Shown one piece after another: positions 34,513 through 43,462 of a DNA stretch of 64,000 nucleotides. Location: contig OZ257149.1 of the NCBI GenBank assembly GCA_965279085.1, positions 930,001-994,000 of the forward strand, written 5' to 3'. The position numbers and the translations under genes were made by a program. The notes beneath the pieces are model-generated. The model was not told where the DNA came from. It was given only the letters and a program-made list of their open reading frames with translations, and did no database searches. Source of the stretch: UBA7672 sp965279085 (GTDB lineage: Bacteria > Pseudomonadota > Alphaproteobacteria > Caulobacterales > Hyphomonadaceae). Position 1 is the first letter of the stretch; every line of letters starts with the position of its first letter.

Positions 34513-36105
34513 CTAGGATTGCGCCGTTCTCGCGCGTGACACGAGCCGCAGCGTGGATGGATCGCGTTGGCCGGGATCGCCACCGGCAATCGCCTTGTCG
34601 AGCTGCTCGGCGAGAACCTTGCCGAGCTCCACGCCCCACTGGTCGAACGGGTTGATGCCCCAGAGCACGCCGGCCGCGAACGTCCTGTGCTCGTAGAGCG
34701 CGATCAGCGCGCCGACGCTTTCGGGCGTCAGGTCATTGAGGAGTATGGTGGTGGAGCCGCGATCGCCCGGCATGTGCATGTGCGCGGATTGGGCCTTTGC
34801 CTTTTCCGGCGACATGCCCTTGGCAAGCAACTCTTTCTCGGCGGCGGCATCAGATCGGCCGCCGAGCAAGCCCTCTGCCTGCGCGAAAGCGTTAGCGAGC
34901 AGGGCCCGGCCCCGGGCCTGGTCGCCCACACCGGCGCTCAATGCGGCCACGAACTCGATGGAGCTTTCGCGCATGCCCTGATGCAGCAGCTGGTGGAAGG
35001 AGTGCTGGCCCAGCGTGCCGACAGAGCCCCACACGATCGGTGCTGTCGGCGTGATGACACCGCCCGGCACGTCGGCAGCGCTCTTGCCGTTGGATTCCAT
35101 TTCGAGCTGCTGGAGGAAGTCGGGCAGCTTGCGCAGGCGATGGGCATAGGCGAGCACCGTGCGTGTCGGCGCATTGCCATCGCCCGAGTGGCGGAAGACA
35201 TCCATCATGGCGAGGCGCGCGGGCGTGTTCCTGTCCAGCGGCGTGTCGCGAAAATGGAGGTCCATCTCCGCCGCGCCTTTCAGGAACCTGCCCCACACAT
35301 CCGCGCCCAGCGCGATCTGCAGCGACAGCCCCACCGACGACCAGACCGAGTATCGGCCGCCTACAGATTCATCCATCGGGAAGATGCGATCCTCGGCAGC
35401 GCCCCAGGCCTTCGCCTTGTCCGGCGCCGAGGAGACGGCGGCGAGGTGGTTGTTGGCATCGGCTTCACCTAGCGCCTTCACCAGCCATTCGCGGCCGAGT
35501 TGTGCGTTCGACGCGGTCTCCGGCGTCTTGAAGGATTTGGAGACGACGAGCACGAGTGTCGTCTTCGGGTCGAGATCGGCGGTCTGTTCCGCGAAATCTT
35601 CCGGGTCGACGTTGGCGACGAAGCGGATCTGCGGGCCCTTTGAGGCGTAGTCGCGGAGCGCATCCCAGATCAGGCGGGGGCCGAGGTCGGAGCCGCCGAT
35701 GCCGATGTGCAGGACTGTCTTCACCGTGAAGCCCAGCCCGCCGGAAGCGGCCTTGCTTGCGAAGGCGGCGGCCTTCTCGGCCTCGCGCGCCATGGCGTCG
35801 GCGGCGGGGATACCTCTGCCGTTGCCACGCAGGGCCCAGTGGAGGGCCGGCCTATGTTCCGAGGCGTTGACGATCTCTCCGGCGAACAGGGCGCGGATCT
35901 TGTCCTTCAGGCCCCGCTCCTGCGCCACGGCCTGCATGGCGGCCATCGCGGCTTCGTCGATAGGTTGCTTGGCGACGTCTGCCTCGAGATGTGGGGCTGT
36001 CCAGACAAAGGCCTCAACATCAGCGCGCTTGGCCGTCTCGCGCAGGCTGACGCCGGCCAGCCGCTTCTGTTCCGCTTCGGCCTTTTTCCAGCTGGAGAGC
36101 GTCAT
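34513..36105 (-). CDS. pgi: Glucose-6-phosphate isomerase
   Basis: The 530-residue cytosolic enzyme interconverts glucose-6-phosphate and fructose-6-phosphate. Family motifs are all present: HIGIGGSDLGPRL, the phosphate loop VVSKSFKTPETASNA, YSVWSSVGLSLQIALG, the signature GSVGTLGQHSFHQLLHQG, and the C-terminal NPFDQWGVELGKVLAEQL. ATG 36105 begins the conserved region (MTLSSWKKAEAE); residues of the longer frame have no similarity. It diverges from the cytochrome c gene across 115 bases and lies 68 bases upstream of the patatin gene. Confidence 0.96.
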   Translation of the reverse strand: MTLSSWKKAEAEQKRLAGVSLRETAKRADVEAFVWTAPHLEADVAKQPIDEAAMAAMQAVAQERGLKDKIRALFAGEIVNASEHRPALHWALRGNGRGIPAADAMAREAEKAAAFASKAASGGLGFTVKTVLHIGIGGSDLGPRLIWDALRDYASKGPQIRFVANVDPEDFAEQTADLDPKTTLVLVVSKSFKTPETASNAQLGREWLVKALGEADANNHLAAVSSAPDKAKAWGAAEDRIFPMDESVGGRYSVWSSVGLSLQIALGADVWGRFLKGAAEMDLHFRDTPLDRNTPARLAMMDVFRHSGDGNAPTRTVLAYAHRLRKLPDFLQQLEMESNGKSAADVPGGVITPTAPIVWGSVGTLGQHSFHQLLHQGMRESSIEFVAALSAGVGDQARGRALLANAFAQAEGLLGGRSDAAAEKELLAKGMSPEKAKAQSAHMHMPGDRGSTTILLNDLTPESVGALIALYEHRTFAAGVLWGINPFDQWGVELGKVLAEQLDKAIAGGDPGQRDPSTLRLVSRARTAQS

Positions 36106-36220
36106 TTTGCAGAATTCCCTTGCGGAAGCGGATGTTGTGAAGAATTTGGCGCGGGCTGGCGCTGCCGGCGAGCCCGGATAGACCAAAACCGGCGGCAAGT
36201 GCAGTTCAGTGCGAGGCTTT

Positions 36221-36685
36221 ATGCGGCTTGGTTACCTGATTCCTGTCGCCTTGGCGGGTGCTCTGGCCTTGACGGCGTGCGGCGGCGAAGCCCCTGCGCC
36301 GGAGGTTCCGGCAGGATCCGCCAAGCCCGTGCCGACGCTGGCCGAACTGCCGCCGCCGTACAACGAGGCCAATCTGGACGCGGGCAAGGGCCTGTTCGGA
36401 CGCCAGTGCGCATCCTGCCATTTCGTGGCGCAGGGCAAGGGGCACCTCGTCGGCCCCAATCTGCACGACGTCTTTGACCGGGGAACGGGCAAGGCGACGA
36501 ACTACAACTACTCGCCCGCGCTGAAGAACTTCGAGCATAAGACGTGGACGCCGGAGCTGGTGGACCAGTGGCTGAACTCGCCGCAGGGCTTCGTGGCTGG
36601 CTCATCCATGTTCTTCAACGGCATCAAGAAGCCGGAAGAGCGGCGCGACCTGATCGCCTGGCTGATGATCGAGTCGCGGAAGTAA
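36221..36685 (+). CDS. Lipoprotein c-type cytochrome
   Basis: The product (154 residues) is a lipoprotein (GALALTACGG) with one heme-binding CASCH motif (QCASCHFVAQ) and a mitochondrial-type cytochrome c fold: GPNLHDVFDRGTGK, YSPALKN, WTPELVDQWLNSP, and a distal Met in SSMFF. It would carry electrons at the outer face of the inner membrane or in the periplasm. ATG 36221 lies four bases after GAGG; GTG 36209 is an alternative. Its stop abuts the stop of the convergent nadK. Confidence 0.85.
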   Translation: MRLGYLIPVALAGALALTACGGEAPAPEVPAGSAKPVPTLAELPPPYNEANLDAGKGLFGRQCASCHFVAQGKGHLVGPNLHDVFDRGTGKATNYNYSPALKNFEHKTWTPELVDQWLNSPQGFVAGSSMFFNGIKKPEERRDLIAWLMIESRK

Positions 36686-37453
36686 TCAGAGCGAGAACTG
36701 CTCGCGCAGGATGCGCTCGTCGAGCGCGTGACCCTCGTCGAACAGCATGGTGAGCGACTTGGCGTGATCCTCGCGGATTTCCACGCGGGCGACATCGCGC
36801 ACTTCCTGCGTATCGGCTGATGCGGCGACCGCGCGCCGATCTGCATCCAGCACCTCGATCTCCACGCGCGCGTCGTGGCGCAGCAGGGCCCCACGCCAGC
36901 GGCGGGGCCTGAAGGGCGAGATCGGCGTGAGGGCGAGAAGGTTCGCGCCAATCGGCAGGATGGGGCCGTGGGCGGAGAGGTTGTAGGCGGTCGAGCCCGC
37001 CGGCGTTGAAACCAGCACGCCATCGGCGGCAAGATCGGCGAGGCGCTCCTTGCCATCGACCAGGATGCGCAGCTTCGCCGTCTGCGATGTCTGGCGCAGC
37101 AGAGAGACCTCGTTGATCGCCTGCAGGTGCATGACCTTGTTCTTGACTGTCACCGCCGTCATCGCGAGCGGGTGGATCACGGCGCGCACGGCACTATCCA
37201 ACCGTTCCGGCAGGCCATCTTCCTTGTACTCGTTCATCAGGAAGCCGACAGTGCCCCGGTGCATGCCGTACACCGGCAGCTTGTCCGCATAGCGGCCGCG
37301 CAGCGTCTCCAGCATCCAGCCGTCGCCGCCCAGCGCCACGATTACGTCGGCCTTGCCAGCAGGGTTCTGGCCATAGCGCCGGGTCATGGCTTCAAGCGCC
37401 TGCTTGGCCTCTGGCTTCGCAGATGCGGTAAAATGGATCTTGGGTTCGGCCAT
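36686..37453 (-). CDS. nadK: NAD kinase
   Basis: The 255-residue enzyme phosphorylates NAD+ to NADP+. It shows the GGDG motif (IVALGGDGWMLETL), the Asn-Glu motif (AINEVSLLR), and the C-terminal conserved region GVLVSTPAGSTAYNLSAHGP, followed by PISPFRPRRWRGALL. The length fits the short alphaproteobacterial type. Cytosolic; tight convergent stop with the cytochrome gene. Confidence 0.93.
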   Translation of the reverse strand: MAEPKIHFTASAKPEAKQALEAMTRRYGQNPAGKADVIVALGGDGWMLETLRGRYADKLPVYGMHRGTVGFLMNEYKEDGLPERLDSAVRAVIHPLAMTAVTVKNKVMHLQAINEVSLLRQTSQTAKLRILVDGKERLADLAADGVLVSTPAGSTAYNLSAHGPILPIGANLLALTPISPFRPRRWRGALLRHDARVEIEVLDADRRAVAASADTQEVRDVARVEIREDHAKSLTMLFDEGHALDERILREQFSL

Positions 37454-37560
37454 GGTCAGGTCCCGCTACGGCACCCAGCTATAAAGCCGAAATCCGTAAA
37501 TGACGACAGAATGACTTTCCCCGCCGAGCGTTATAAACTGCCCCAAGCAGGAGAGTTCTC

Positions 37561-38331
37561 ATGGCCGATGACATCAAATCCGTGAGTGTGAAGAGCCGTT
37601 GCAGCGCCGAGGAATGGCAGGCGCGGGTAGATCTCGCCGCTCTTTACCGCCTCGTAGCGCTGTATGGGTGGGACGACCTGATCTTCACTCACATCTCGGC
37701 CCGCGTGCCCGGGCCGGAACATCACTTCCTGATCAACCCCTACGGGTACTTCTTCAACGAGATCACCGCCTCGTCGCTGGTGAAGATCGACCTCGACGGC
37801 AACATCGTCGAGCCGACCGAGCACTTCATCAACCCGGCCGGCTTCACGATCCACTCCGCCATCCACGCGGCGCGCGAGGATGCGAAGTTCGTCCTCCATG
37901 TCCACACCGACGCCGGCATTGCCGTCGCCTCGACGAAGGAGGGCCTGCTGCCCATCAGCCAGCATGCGCTGACGGTGCTGCCGAACCTTGCGTATCATGA
38001 CTATGAAGGCATCGCCCTCGACCTCGATGAGCGTGAGCGGCTGGTGCAGGACCTCGGCAACAAGACCGCGATGCTGCTGTGGAACCACGGCACGCTGGCG
38101 GTAGGCGAGACGGCGTCGCAGTGCTGGCTCTCGATCTTCTTCCTTGAGCGCGCCTGCCAGATCCAGGTGCTGGCGTCGACACAGGGACGCGAACATCTGC
38201 GCTTCGCGCCCGACCATGCGATCGCGACCGTCGCACAGCAACAGGCCGCCACGCGTGGCATGGGTGCGATGCTTGCCTGGCCGGGCTGCCTGCGGAAGCT
38301 CGACCGGGAGTCGCCGGGATACGATACTTGA
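37561..38331 (+). CDS. Class II aldolase/adducin family protein
   Basis: The 256-residue protein has the class II aldolase fold: GWDDLIFTHISARVPG, INPYGYFFNEITASSLVKID, HSAIHAAREDAKFVLHVHTD with the two metal His residues, and LWNHGTLAVGET with the third His. AGGAGAG ends eight bases before ATG 37561. Members with this motif set include fuculose-phosphate-type aldolases and adducin-like proteins. The substrate is unknown, and I do not assign a sugar pathway. Confidence 0.88.
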   Translation: MADDIKSVSVKSRCSAEEWQARVDLAALYRLVALYGWDDLIFTHISARVPGPEHHFLINPYGYFFNEITASSLVKIDLDGNIVEPTEHFINPAGFTIHSAIHAAREDAKFVLHVHTDAGIAVASTKEGLLPISQHALTVLPNLAYHDYEGIALDLDERERLVQDLGNKTAMLLWNHGTLAVGETASQCWLSIFFLERACQIQVLASTQGREHLRFAPDHAIATVAQQQAATRGMGAMLAWPGCLRKLDRESPGYDT

Positions 38332-38360
38332 TGATCTGAAGGGGACTGTAGGGGGGACAG

Positions 38361-39251
38361 ATGGTTGGGGGACGCGCGGGGACGCGCACGCTTCTCGTTT
38401 TGATGGGAACGACATCGCTGGCGCAGCCGGCGTTTGCGGGAGCTTGGGCGGTACCCGAGGGCAAGCAGCAATGGTTCGCCAACGTCTCCCGGGAGACCGG
38501 TGACTTCGGCGAAGCCTGGCGCGCTGACGATTACACGGAATACGGTCTCGGCGACGGCTGGGCGTTGACGGCGAAAGTCGAAACTGAAATCCGCATCGGC
38601 GACACCTACGACGATCGTTCAGGCTTCAAGCTCGGCGTCCACAAGGCGTTCGCGCTGACCGACCGAGCCTCGTTCGCCTTCCAGGCCTCGCTGATCGGCG
38701 GCGAAGCGATGGACGGGATCGAATGCATTGGCGATGGCTATGAAGCCCGCGCGGCGATCGGAACCTCGTTCTCCTTCTTCGGCCGTGAGGGTTTCGTGAA
38801 TGGCGAAGTCGCCCATCGCTCTCGCAGCGGCGGATGCGAGCGTTCGGGGGCCGAGATCGCCGCGGGGCTCGAGTTCCTTCCCGACTGGAACCTGTCCATG
38901 AAGGCCTGGACCGACGAGGGCGGCGGGAACCGCTCGACCAAGGCCGAGGCCGGCCTGTCCCGCGACTTCGGCCTGTTCAGCGCGGGCGTCGGCTGGCGTG
39001 AGGAAATCTCAGGCGAATTCGAGGAAAAGGGCTGGGTCGTCACCGCTCGCGCAGCCTTCCGAAGCAGGCTCGGGCGGCCCGTGAGGCGCATTGCCCCGGC
39101 TGCGCTTCTGATCTGGCGCCGGGTCAGCCCTTTGTTAACGTTCCCACCGGCACATTGCGCAGAATCGCGCGTCCTGTGCCGAGCAGCGATAAGGGGATGG
39201 GAATGGCCAGACAGAAGCCCATCGAAGTCATCACGCCGCCCAACATGCTGA
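38361..39251 (+). CDS. Exported hypothetical protein, beta-barrel-like
   Basis: The 296-residue protein starts at ATG 38361 after AGGGGGG, with a signal peptide ending SLAQPAFAGA. The body has alternating strands typical of small outer-membrane barrels (WALTAKVETEIRIG, FKLGVHKAFALTDRASFAFQ, AAIGTSFSFFGREGFVNGEV, FGLFSAGVGWREEISGEF). After VTARAAFRSRLG, which would suit a final strand, the frame continues ~60 residues with basic, non-barrel sequence and overlaps the Hpt gene by 49 bases. A lost stop or a frameshift near base 39070 may explain the tail. Function unknown. Confidence 0.6.
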   Translation: MVGGRAGTRTLLVLMGTTSLAQPAFAGAWAVPEGKQQWFANVSRETGDFGEAWRADDYTEYGLGDGWALTAKVETEIRIGDTYDDRSGFKLGVHKAFALTDRASFAFQASLIGGEAMDGIECIGDGYEARAAIGTSFSFFGREGFVNGEVAHRSRSGGCERSGAEIAAGLEFLPDWNLSMKAWTDEGGGNRSTKAEAGLSRDFGLFSAGVGWREEISGEFEEKGWVVTARAAFRSRLGRPVRRIAPAALLIWRRVSPLLTFPPAHCAESRVLCRAAIRGWEWPDRSPSKSSRRPTC

Positions 39252-39739
39252 AGACGAAAGTCGGCGGCGCGTTGCCGGCGCTCGATCAGCGCGCCATCGC
39301 CAAGGCCGAGGCGGCGCTCGAGAAGATGTCCGACCAGTTTGGCGAATGGATCAAGGAAGAGCTGGCGCGCCTGCTCGAAGCCTGGGCCGCTTTCGAGGTC
39401 GCCCATGGATCGCCCGCCGCCAAGAACGAACTTCATCGCCGCGCGCATGACCTCAAGGGCCTTGCGCCCACCTATGGCTATCAGCTGGTTGGCAAGATCT
39501 GCGCGACGCTGTGCAAGCTGACGGGCGATGAGCACGGCGACATCACCGCTCCCGACCGGCTGCTCAAGGCGCATGTCGACGCGGTCAAGGCGGCTGTACT
39601 GGGCAAGATCAAGGGCGCGGACCACCCGGTCGGCCTGGCCCTGGTCGCAGAGCTTGAGGCGCAGACCAAAGAGATCATCGCGCAGCAGACTGCCGATGCG
39701 GCCGCCGCGGCGGCCGCGCCTCCGCCGCCGAAAGACTAA
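39203..39739 (+). CDS. Hpt-domain (histidine phosphotransfer) protein
   Basis: The 178-residue cytosolic protein contains an Hpt four-helix motif: LHRRAHDLKGLAPTYGY, where the His of HDLKG is the phosphate acceptor and Lys stabilises it. It ends with an Ala/Pro tail. ATG 39203 is chosen, with AAGGGG six bases upstream; ATG 39197 is possible. Hpt proteins pass phosphate between a hybrid kinase and a response regulator. No kinase or regulator gene is nearby, so its partners are encoded elsewhere. Its stop overlaps that of the Nudix gene. Confidence 0.78.
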   Translation: MARQKPIEVITPPNMLKTKVGGALPALDQRAIAKAEAALEKMSDQFGEWIKEELARLLEAWAAFEVAHGSPAAKNELHRRAHDLKGLAPTYGYQLVGKICATLCKLTGDEHGDITAPDRLLKAHVDAVKAAVLGKIKGADHPVGLALVAELEAQTKEIIAQQTADAAAAAAAPPPPKD

Positions 39740-40515
39740 CCCATCACTTCCTTGATGCGTTCCTCGGTGAGGCCGTAGCCGGCCTCGGCCGGAATCACGA
39801 GCACCTTTCCGTCGGCGCGATCTTCCACCTGCGGCTCCACAGTTACGACCTTGCGCCCACGCGCTTCCGCTTCGGCCGTGGCCGCGTTGGCTGACCGGGC
39901 AAGCACTTCAAGATTCAGCCGCGTGGGGAACATCAGCTTGGCCTCGCCGCGCTTACGCGCTTCCAGCAGCGCCTGCGGCTGGACCCACTGGTGATCCACT
40001 GCCTCACGCCCGTCGTGGCGGACGATCTGTTCAGCTGGCGCTCGCACGAGGAAGAAGTGCGTATCGAACCGGCGCGGCTCGAAGCTCGGCGTGATCCAGT
40101 GCGCGAACGGCACAAGGCGATCCAGCGTGAGGCGCAAACCCGCCTCGCGCACCAGCTTCAGGAACACTGTCGGATCGGCGTCAGACGCTGATCGCATTCC
40201 GTCGAAGCCCGCGCACTCATCCGCGCTGACTTCGGCGTCGCCACGCGTGGCCATCAGCAGCCCGGATTCCTCGAACACCTCGCGCGCCGCCGCGATCCTT
40301 AGCGATCGCTGGTAATGATCGTAATTGCCATCCGACAGATCATCCCATGCGGGGTCTGCATCAGCCGCCGCGACCTTGCCGCCCGGAAACACCCAGGCGC
40401 TGGCCCCGAACGCCATTCCGGCGCTGCGCCGGACCATGAGAACCTCCATGCCGCCGGGCGCATCGCGCAGCAACACAACGGTGGAAGCAGGTTTGGGGGT
40501 ATCGGCCTGGGTCAT
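39736..40515 (-). CDS. Nudix hydrolase with inserted loop
   Basis: The 259-residue protein has a Nudix box split by an insertion: GGK in WVFPGGKVAAAD, then about 25 residues later AAAREVFEESGLLM, the REVxEExG helix that binds metal. The N-terminal strand PASTVVLLRDAPGGMEVLMV and the C-terminal FDTHFFLVRAP fit the fold. Long Nudix proteins of this kind (NUDT7/19-like) hydrolyse CoA derivatives or other nucleoside diphosphates; the substrate is not clear. It converges with the Hpt gene (4-base overlap of ends). Confidence 0.85.
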   Translation of the reverse strand: MTQADTPKPASTVVLLRDAPGGMEVLMVRRSAGMAFGASAWVFPGGKVAAADADPAWDDLSDGNYDHYQRSLRIAAAREVFEESGLLMATRGDAEVSADECAGFDGMRSASDADPTVFLKLVREAGLRLTLDRLVPFAHWITPSFEPRRFDTHFFLVRAPAEQIVRHDGREAVDHQWVQPQALLEARKRGEAKLMFPTRLNLEVLARSANAATAEAEARGRKVVTVEPQVEDRADGKVLVIPAEAGYGLTEERIKEVMG

Positions 40516-40654
40516 TCACCACTTCCTAACCTTGAAAAACGTTCTGCCAACGCTGGGCCCGGATTTGCTCGAAATTCACCATTCCGGTTTCGGCGGACCT
40601 TCAGCCCGTTCTGGTATCCCGGTGACAACTCAGCACCTCGACCGGAACCCTGCA

Positions 40655-41353
40655 ATGACCCATGCGCGCGCCTCGCATCTGCGTCTCGTCGTGAACGAGC
40701 CCGCCGCCGTTACGGTGCGTCAGCCCAAGCTGCGCTTCCGTCCGGTCGTGCGCCTCGATGATGGCGCGGCGTTCGGCATGCAAGTCGAGGCTGATATCGC
40801 GTTCGAAGACACGTTCCAGCAGCGTCACCTGTCGGACGCGGCCCTGCCGTCCGCCGCCGCCTGGCTTGGCGACCTGATCGAGCGCGCCGGCCGGCTGGCC
40901 AAGGATACCGGCGCGGAACTCCGCCCCCTGTCGATTTCTGCCCCGATGGCCGCCCTGGCGGACAAGGATTCCCCGATGGCAGCCGAAGCCGGCGTCGCCC
41001 GCGCCGGCCTGTTGGCTCAGGAAATCCGTATCGATTTCTGCGATGCGTCGGTTTCGGCCCTTGAGGACCTCGCCCTGGATCGCGTGGACGCATTCCGCCG
41101 CCGCGGCTTCCGCGTCGGCCTCGACGCCCGCAAGTCCTGGCGCACCCCGATGGGCGCCCGCGCCCGCATGACGTTCGAGGCCGTCCGCCTCGACCCGTCG
41201 CGTTGCGAGGCCCTCGAAGTTCCAATGACCCGCCTCGAGGTCGCCTCGGCCGACGGCATCGCCCTGATCGCGGAAAACGTACGCTGGCGCGATGCGGAGA
41301 AACTGGCGGAACTGGGCGTACACTTCGGCATGTCGCCGCGCGCCGACAGCTAG
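40655..41353 (+). CDS. Degenerate EAL-like domain protein
   Basis: The 232-residue product follows the layout of an EAL (c-di-GMP phosphodiesterase) domain. FRPVVRLDDGAAFGMQVEADI stands where EAL proteins have PVVxLxxG...E-A-L, LSISAPMAAL for the SVNISxxQL strand, RVDAFRRRGFRVGLDARKSW for the LRxxGxxxxLDDFG strand, and IALIAENVRWRDAEKLAELG for the AEGVE ending. The EAL triad, the DDFG acid pair and other metal ligands are missing, so catalysis is unlikely; a c-di-GMP sensor or a scaffold is possible. ATG 40655 is the first start after the divergent Nudix gene. Family call is by pattern, moderately sure. Confidence 0.6.
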   Translation: MTHARASHLRLVVNEPAAVTVRQPKLRFRPVVRLDDGAAFGMQVEADIAFEDTFQQRHLSDAALPSAAAWLGDLIERAGRLAKDTGAELRPLSISAPMAALADKDSPMAAEAGVARAGLLAQEIRIDFCDASVSALEDLALDRVDAFRRRGFRVGLDARKSWRTPMGARARMTFEAVRLDPSRCEALEVPMTRLEVASADGIALIAENVRWRDAEKLAELGVHFGMSPRADS

Positions 41354-41413
41354 AGTTAACCTCTCGCTAACCATAACGGGCGGAGCTAGGGCCTCGTAAG
41401 AGGATTCCTCTCC

Positions 41414-42142
41414 GTGACCGATTCCATCGGCGCAAGTCCCAAGGCCCTGCAGCAGGCGCAGGTCATGTCCGCGTTGCGCTCGGCGTCGAGCGCGACGGGC
41501 GTCGACTTCGGCTATCTCGTGAAGACCGCGCAGCGGGAAAGCAATTTCGATCCGTCCGCGAAAGCGCCTGGCTCTTCGGCGACAGGCCTCTTCCAGTTCA
41601 CCAACGAAACCTGGCTCAACGTGCTGGAGCGCTATGGCGCGAAGCATGGCGTGCAGACGGATGGCATGACGCGCGGCGACCAGCTCGCGCTGCGCACCGA
41701 CGCTGGCCTGTCAGCCAAGATGGCGGGCGAACTGGCCGGCGAGAATGCGAAGATCCTTCAGCGCAAGCTGGGCCGCCCGGCCACGTCGGCTGAACTCTAC
41801 ACCGCGCACTTCATGGGTCCGTCGGATGCGGCGCGCCTGATCGACGCCGCGCGCGACAACAAGGCTGGGTCGGCCGCTGTCATGTTCCCCCGCGCTGCGC
41901 TCGCCAACCACAACGTCTTCCACGGCAAGGATGGCGCGACTCTCACTGCCTCGCAGCTCTACACAAAGCTCACCGGCGTCGATATCGCGATGGCGGACGC
42001 CGGCAAGGTTCCGGCAGCGAAGCTTGGCGAAGCGCCGGAGTCGCAGAACTCGCTGGTGCTGCAGGCGCAACTCGGCCTCACGCAGATGACCTCGAGCCTG
42101 ATGACGGCGCTGTTCGGCTTCCAGGAAGACAAGAAGAGCTAG
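41414..42142 (+). CDS. Transglycosylase SLT-domain protein
   Basis: The 242-residue protein begins at GTG 41414. Residues about 30-130 are a lysozyme-like SLT domain: GYLVKTAQRESNFDPSAKA with the catalytic Glu, SSATGLFQFTNETWL, and later YTAHFMGPSDAARLI. There is no signal peptide, so it may be exported by another route (flagellar-type export is one option) or act on lysis; many such alphaproteobacterial proteins sit near flagellar or chemotaxis genes, but none is visible here. Its end overlaps the convergent CoA transferase gene by four bases. Confidence 0.8.
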   Translation: MTDSIGASPKALQQAQVMSALRSASSATGVDFGYLVKTAQRESNFDPSAKAPGSSATGLFQFTNETWLNVLERYGAKHGVQTDGMTRGDQLALRTDAGLSAKMAGELAGENAKILQRKLGRPATSAELYTAHFMGPSDAARLIDAARDNKAGSAAVMFPRAALANHNVFHGKDGATLTASQLYTKLTGVDIAMADAGKVPAAKLGEAPESQNSLVLQAQLGLTQMTSSLMTALFGFQEDKKS

Positions 42143-43347
42143 GCGACCGACTTGCTCTCGTACATCCCCGCGATGTCCGCATCGGAACAGCCGATCGATT
42201 TCAGGACTTCATGGGTATGCTGGCCCAATCCAGGCGACGGGCCCTTCGGACCATCATCGACTCCATGAAACTTCGCCGGACCTCCCGGCGATTTGAAGCT
42301 CCCCACGCCGTCCCTGCCGGGCATGTCGACAATCCCGCCTGCCGCGTGAACCTGCGGGTCCACCGCGACCTCGGCCAGCGTCTGCGCAGGGGCCCAGGCG
42401 ATTTCCTCGGCCGTCAGCCGCGCCGCCATCTCCGCCTTGGTGAACTTCGCGAAGGCCGCATCGAACATGGCGGTGATTTCCGCCGCGCTGTCACGACGCG
42501 ATTTGCCATCCTGGAAGCGCGGATCAGTCTCGATCCCCGGAAGTTCGAACGCTCGGGCCATGCGCGGCAGGTCGGACTTGCCGGCGCGCGCCACGATGCA
42601 GATCCACGCATCGTCCCTGGTCTTGAAGAAGTTGGTGAGCGGGTTGTAAGCCTCGGCCCGAGGACGCGTCGAAGCGTTGCGGCCGAAGAACAGCTGGATC
42701 GCAAGGTCGGTGTGGATCGTGTAGAGCCCCGTGCGCAGCAGGCTCACATCGACCAGTTGGCCCTTGCCGGTCTTCAACGCCTGGATCAGCGCGGCGTTGA
42801 TGGCAGCCACAGCGGCGATGGACGTGGTGTGGTCTCCGGCGGCCGTGCGCACCGGAAACAACTCCGAGCCCTTCGGCGCCGTAAGCCGCGCCAGACCCGA
42901 ACGTGACCAGAAACTCGCCACGTCGAACCCCGGCGCGTTGGCGTCCGGCCCCTCAAGCCCGTAGCCGGTCAGGGCGCAGTAGACCAACTTCGGATTCCGC
43001 TTCGACAGGATGTCGTAGCCCAGCCCCGACCGTTCGATCCCGCCAGGCCGCACATTCGTCAGGAACACGTCCGCCGTATCCGCCAGCTTGCGGATTACCT
43101 CCCGGCCGTCTTCCGTCCGGGCGTCCACTACGATCGACTTCTTACCCCGGTTATCACCATCGAAGGCGGGGTTGTCGGTCAGGTGTTCCTTGCCTGTGCC
43201 CTTGGTCGGGAAATTGCTCCGGACGGGGTCGCCGCCCGGCGGTTCGATCTTGATGACTTCAGCGCCCCAATCCGAAAGAATGCCGCCCGCGCCCGGCGCC
43301 GCAAAATAGGTAGCGTGTTCAATGACTTTCACGCCCTTGAGCAGCAT
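42139..43347 (-). CDS. CaiB/BaiF-type CoA transferase
   Basis: The 402-residue class III CoA transferase has the N-terminal VIEHATYFAAPGAGGILSDWG, EVIKIEPPGGDPVR, the RGKKSIVVD block, and the conserved Asp region NVRPGGIERSGLGYD typical of formyl-CoA/alpha-methylacyl-CoA families. GYGLEGPDANAPGFDVASFW follows. Relatives move CoA between carboxylic acids or act as racemases; the substrate cannot be told. ATG 43347 (MLLKGVKV) is chosen over 43359 as the family start. Cytosolic. Confidence 0.88.
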   Translation of the reverse strand: MLLKGVKVIEHATYFAAPGAGGILSDWGAEVIKIEPPGGDPVRSNFPTKGTGKEHLTDNPAFDGDNRGKKSIVVDARTEDGREVIRKLADTADVFLTNVRPGGIERSGLGYDILSKRNPKLVYCALTGYGLEGPDANAPGFDVASFWSRSGLARLTAPKGSELFPVRTAAGDHTTSIAAVAAINAALIQALKTGKGQLVDVSLLRTGLYTIHTDLAIQLFFGRNASTRPRAEAYNPLTNFFKTRDDAWICIVARAGKSDLPRMARAFELPGIETDPRFQDGKSRRDSAAEITAMFDAAFAKFTKAEMAARLTAEEIAWAPAQTLAEVAVDPQVHAAGGIVDMPGRDGVGSFKSPGGPAKFHGVDDGPKGPSPGLGQHTHEVLKSIGCSDADIAGMYESKSVA

Positions 43348-43462
43348 CCGGCTCTCCAAATCTCTTTGCTAGTGGCGCAAATTCAGCGCGGCCCGTAAAT
43401 ATCTCTTAACCCCCTGCCAGCAATTGTCATTTTTCAAGCCAGTTCAAGCCGGAAGGCTGGAG

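Noticed and set aside
34445..34639. Longer start of the patatin gene
   Set aside because: It overlaps the pgi 3' end and lacks the signal peptide seen at ATG 34444.
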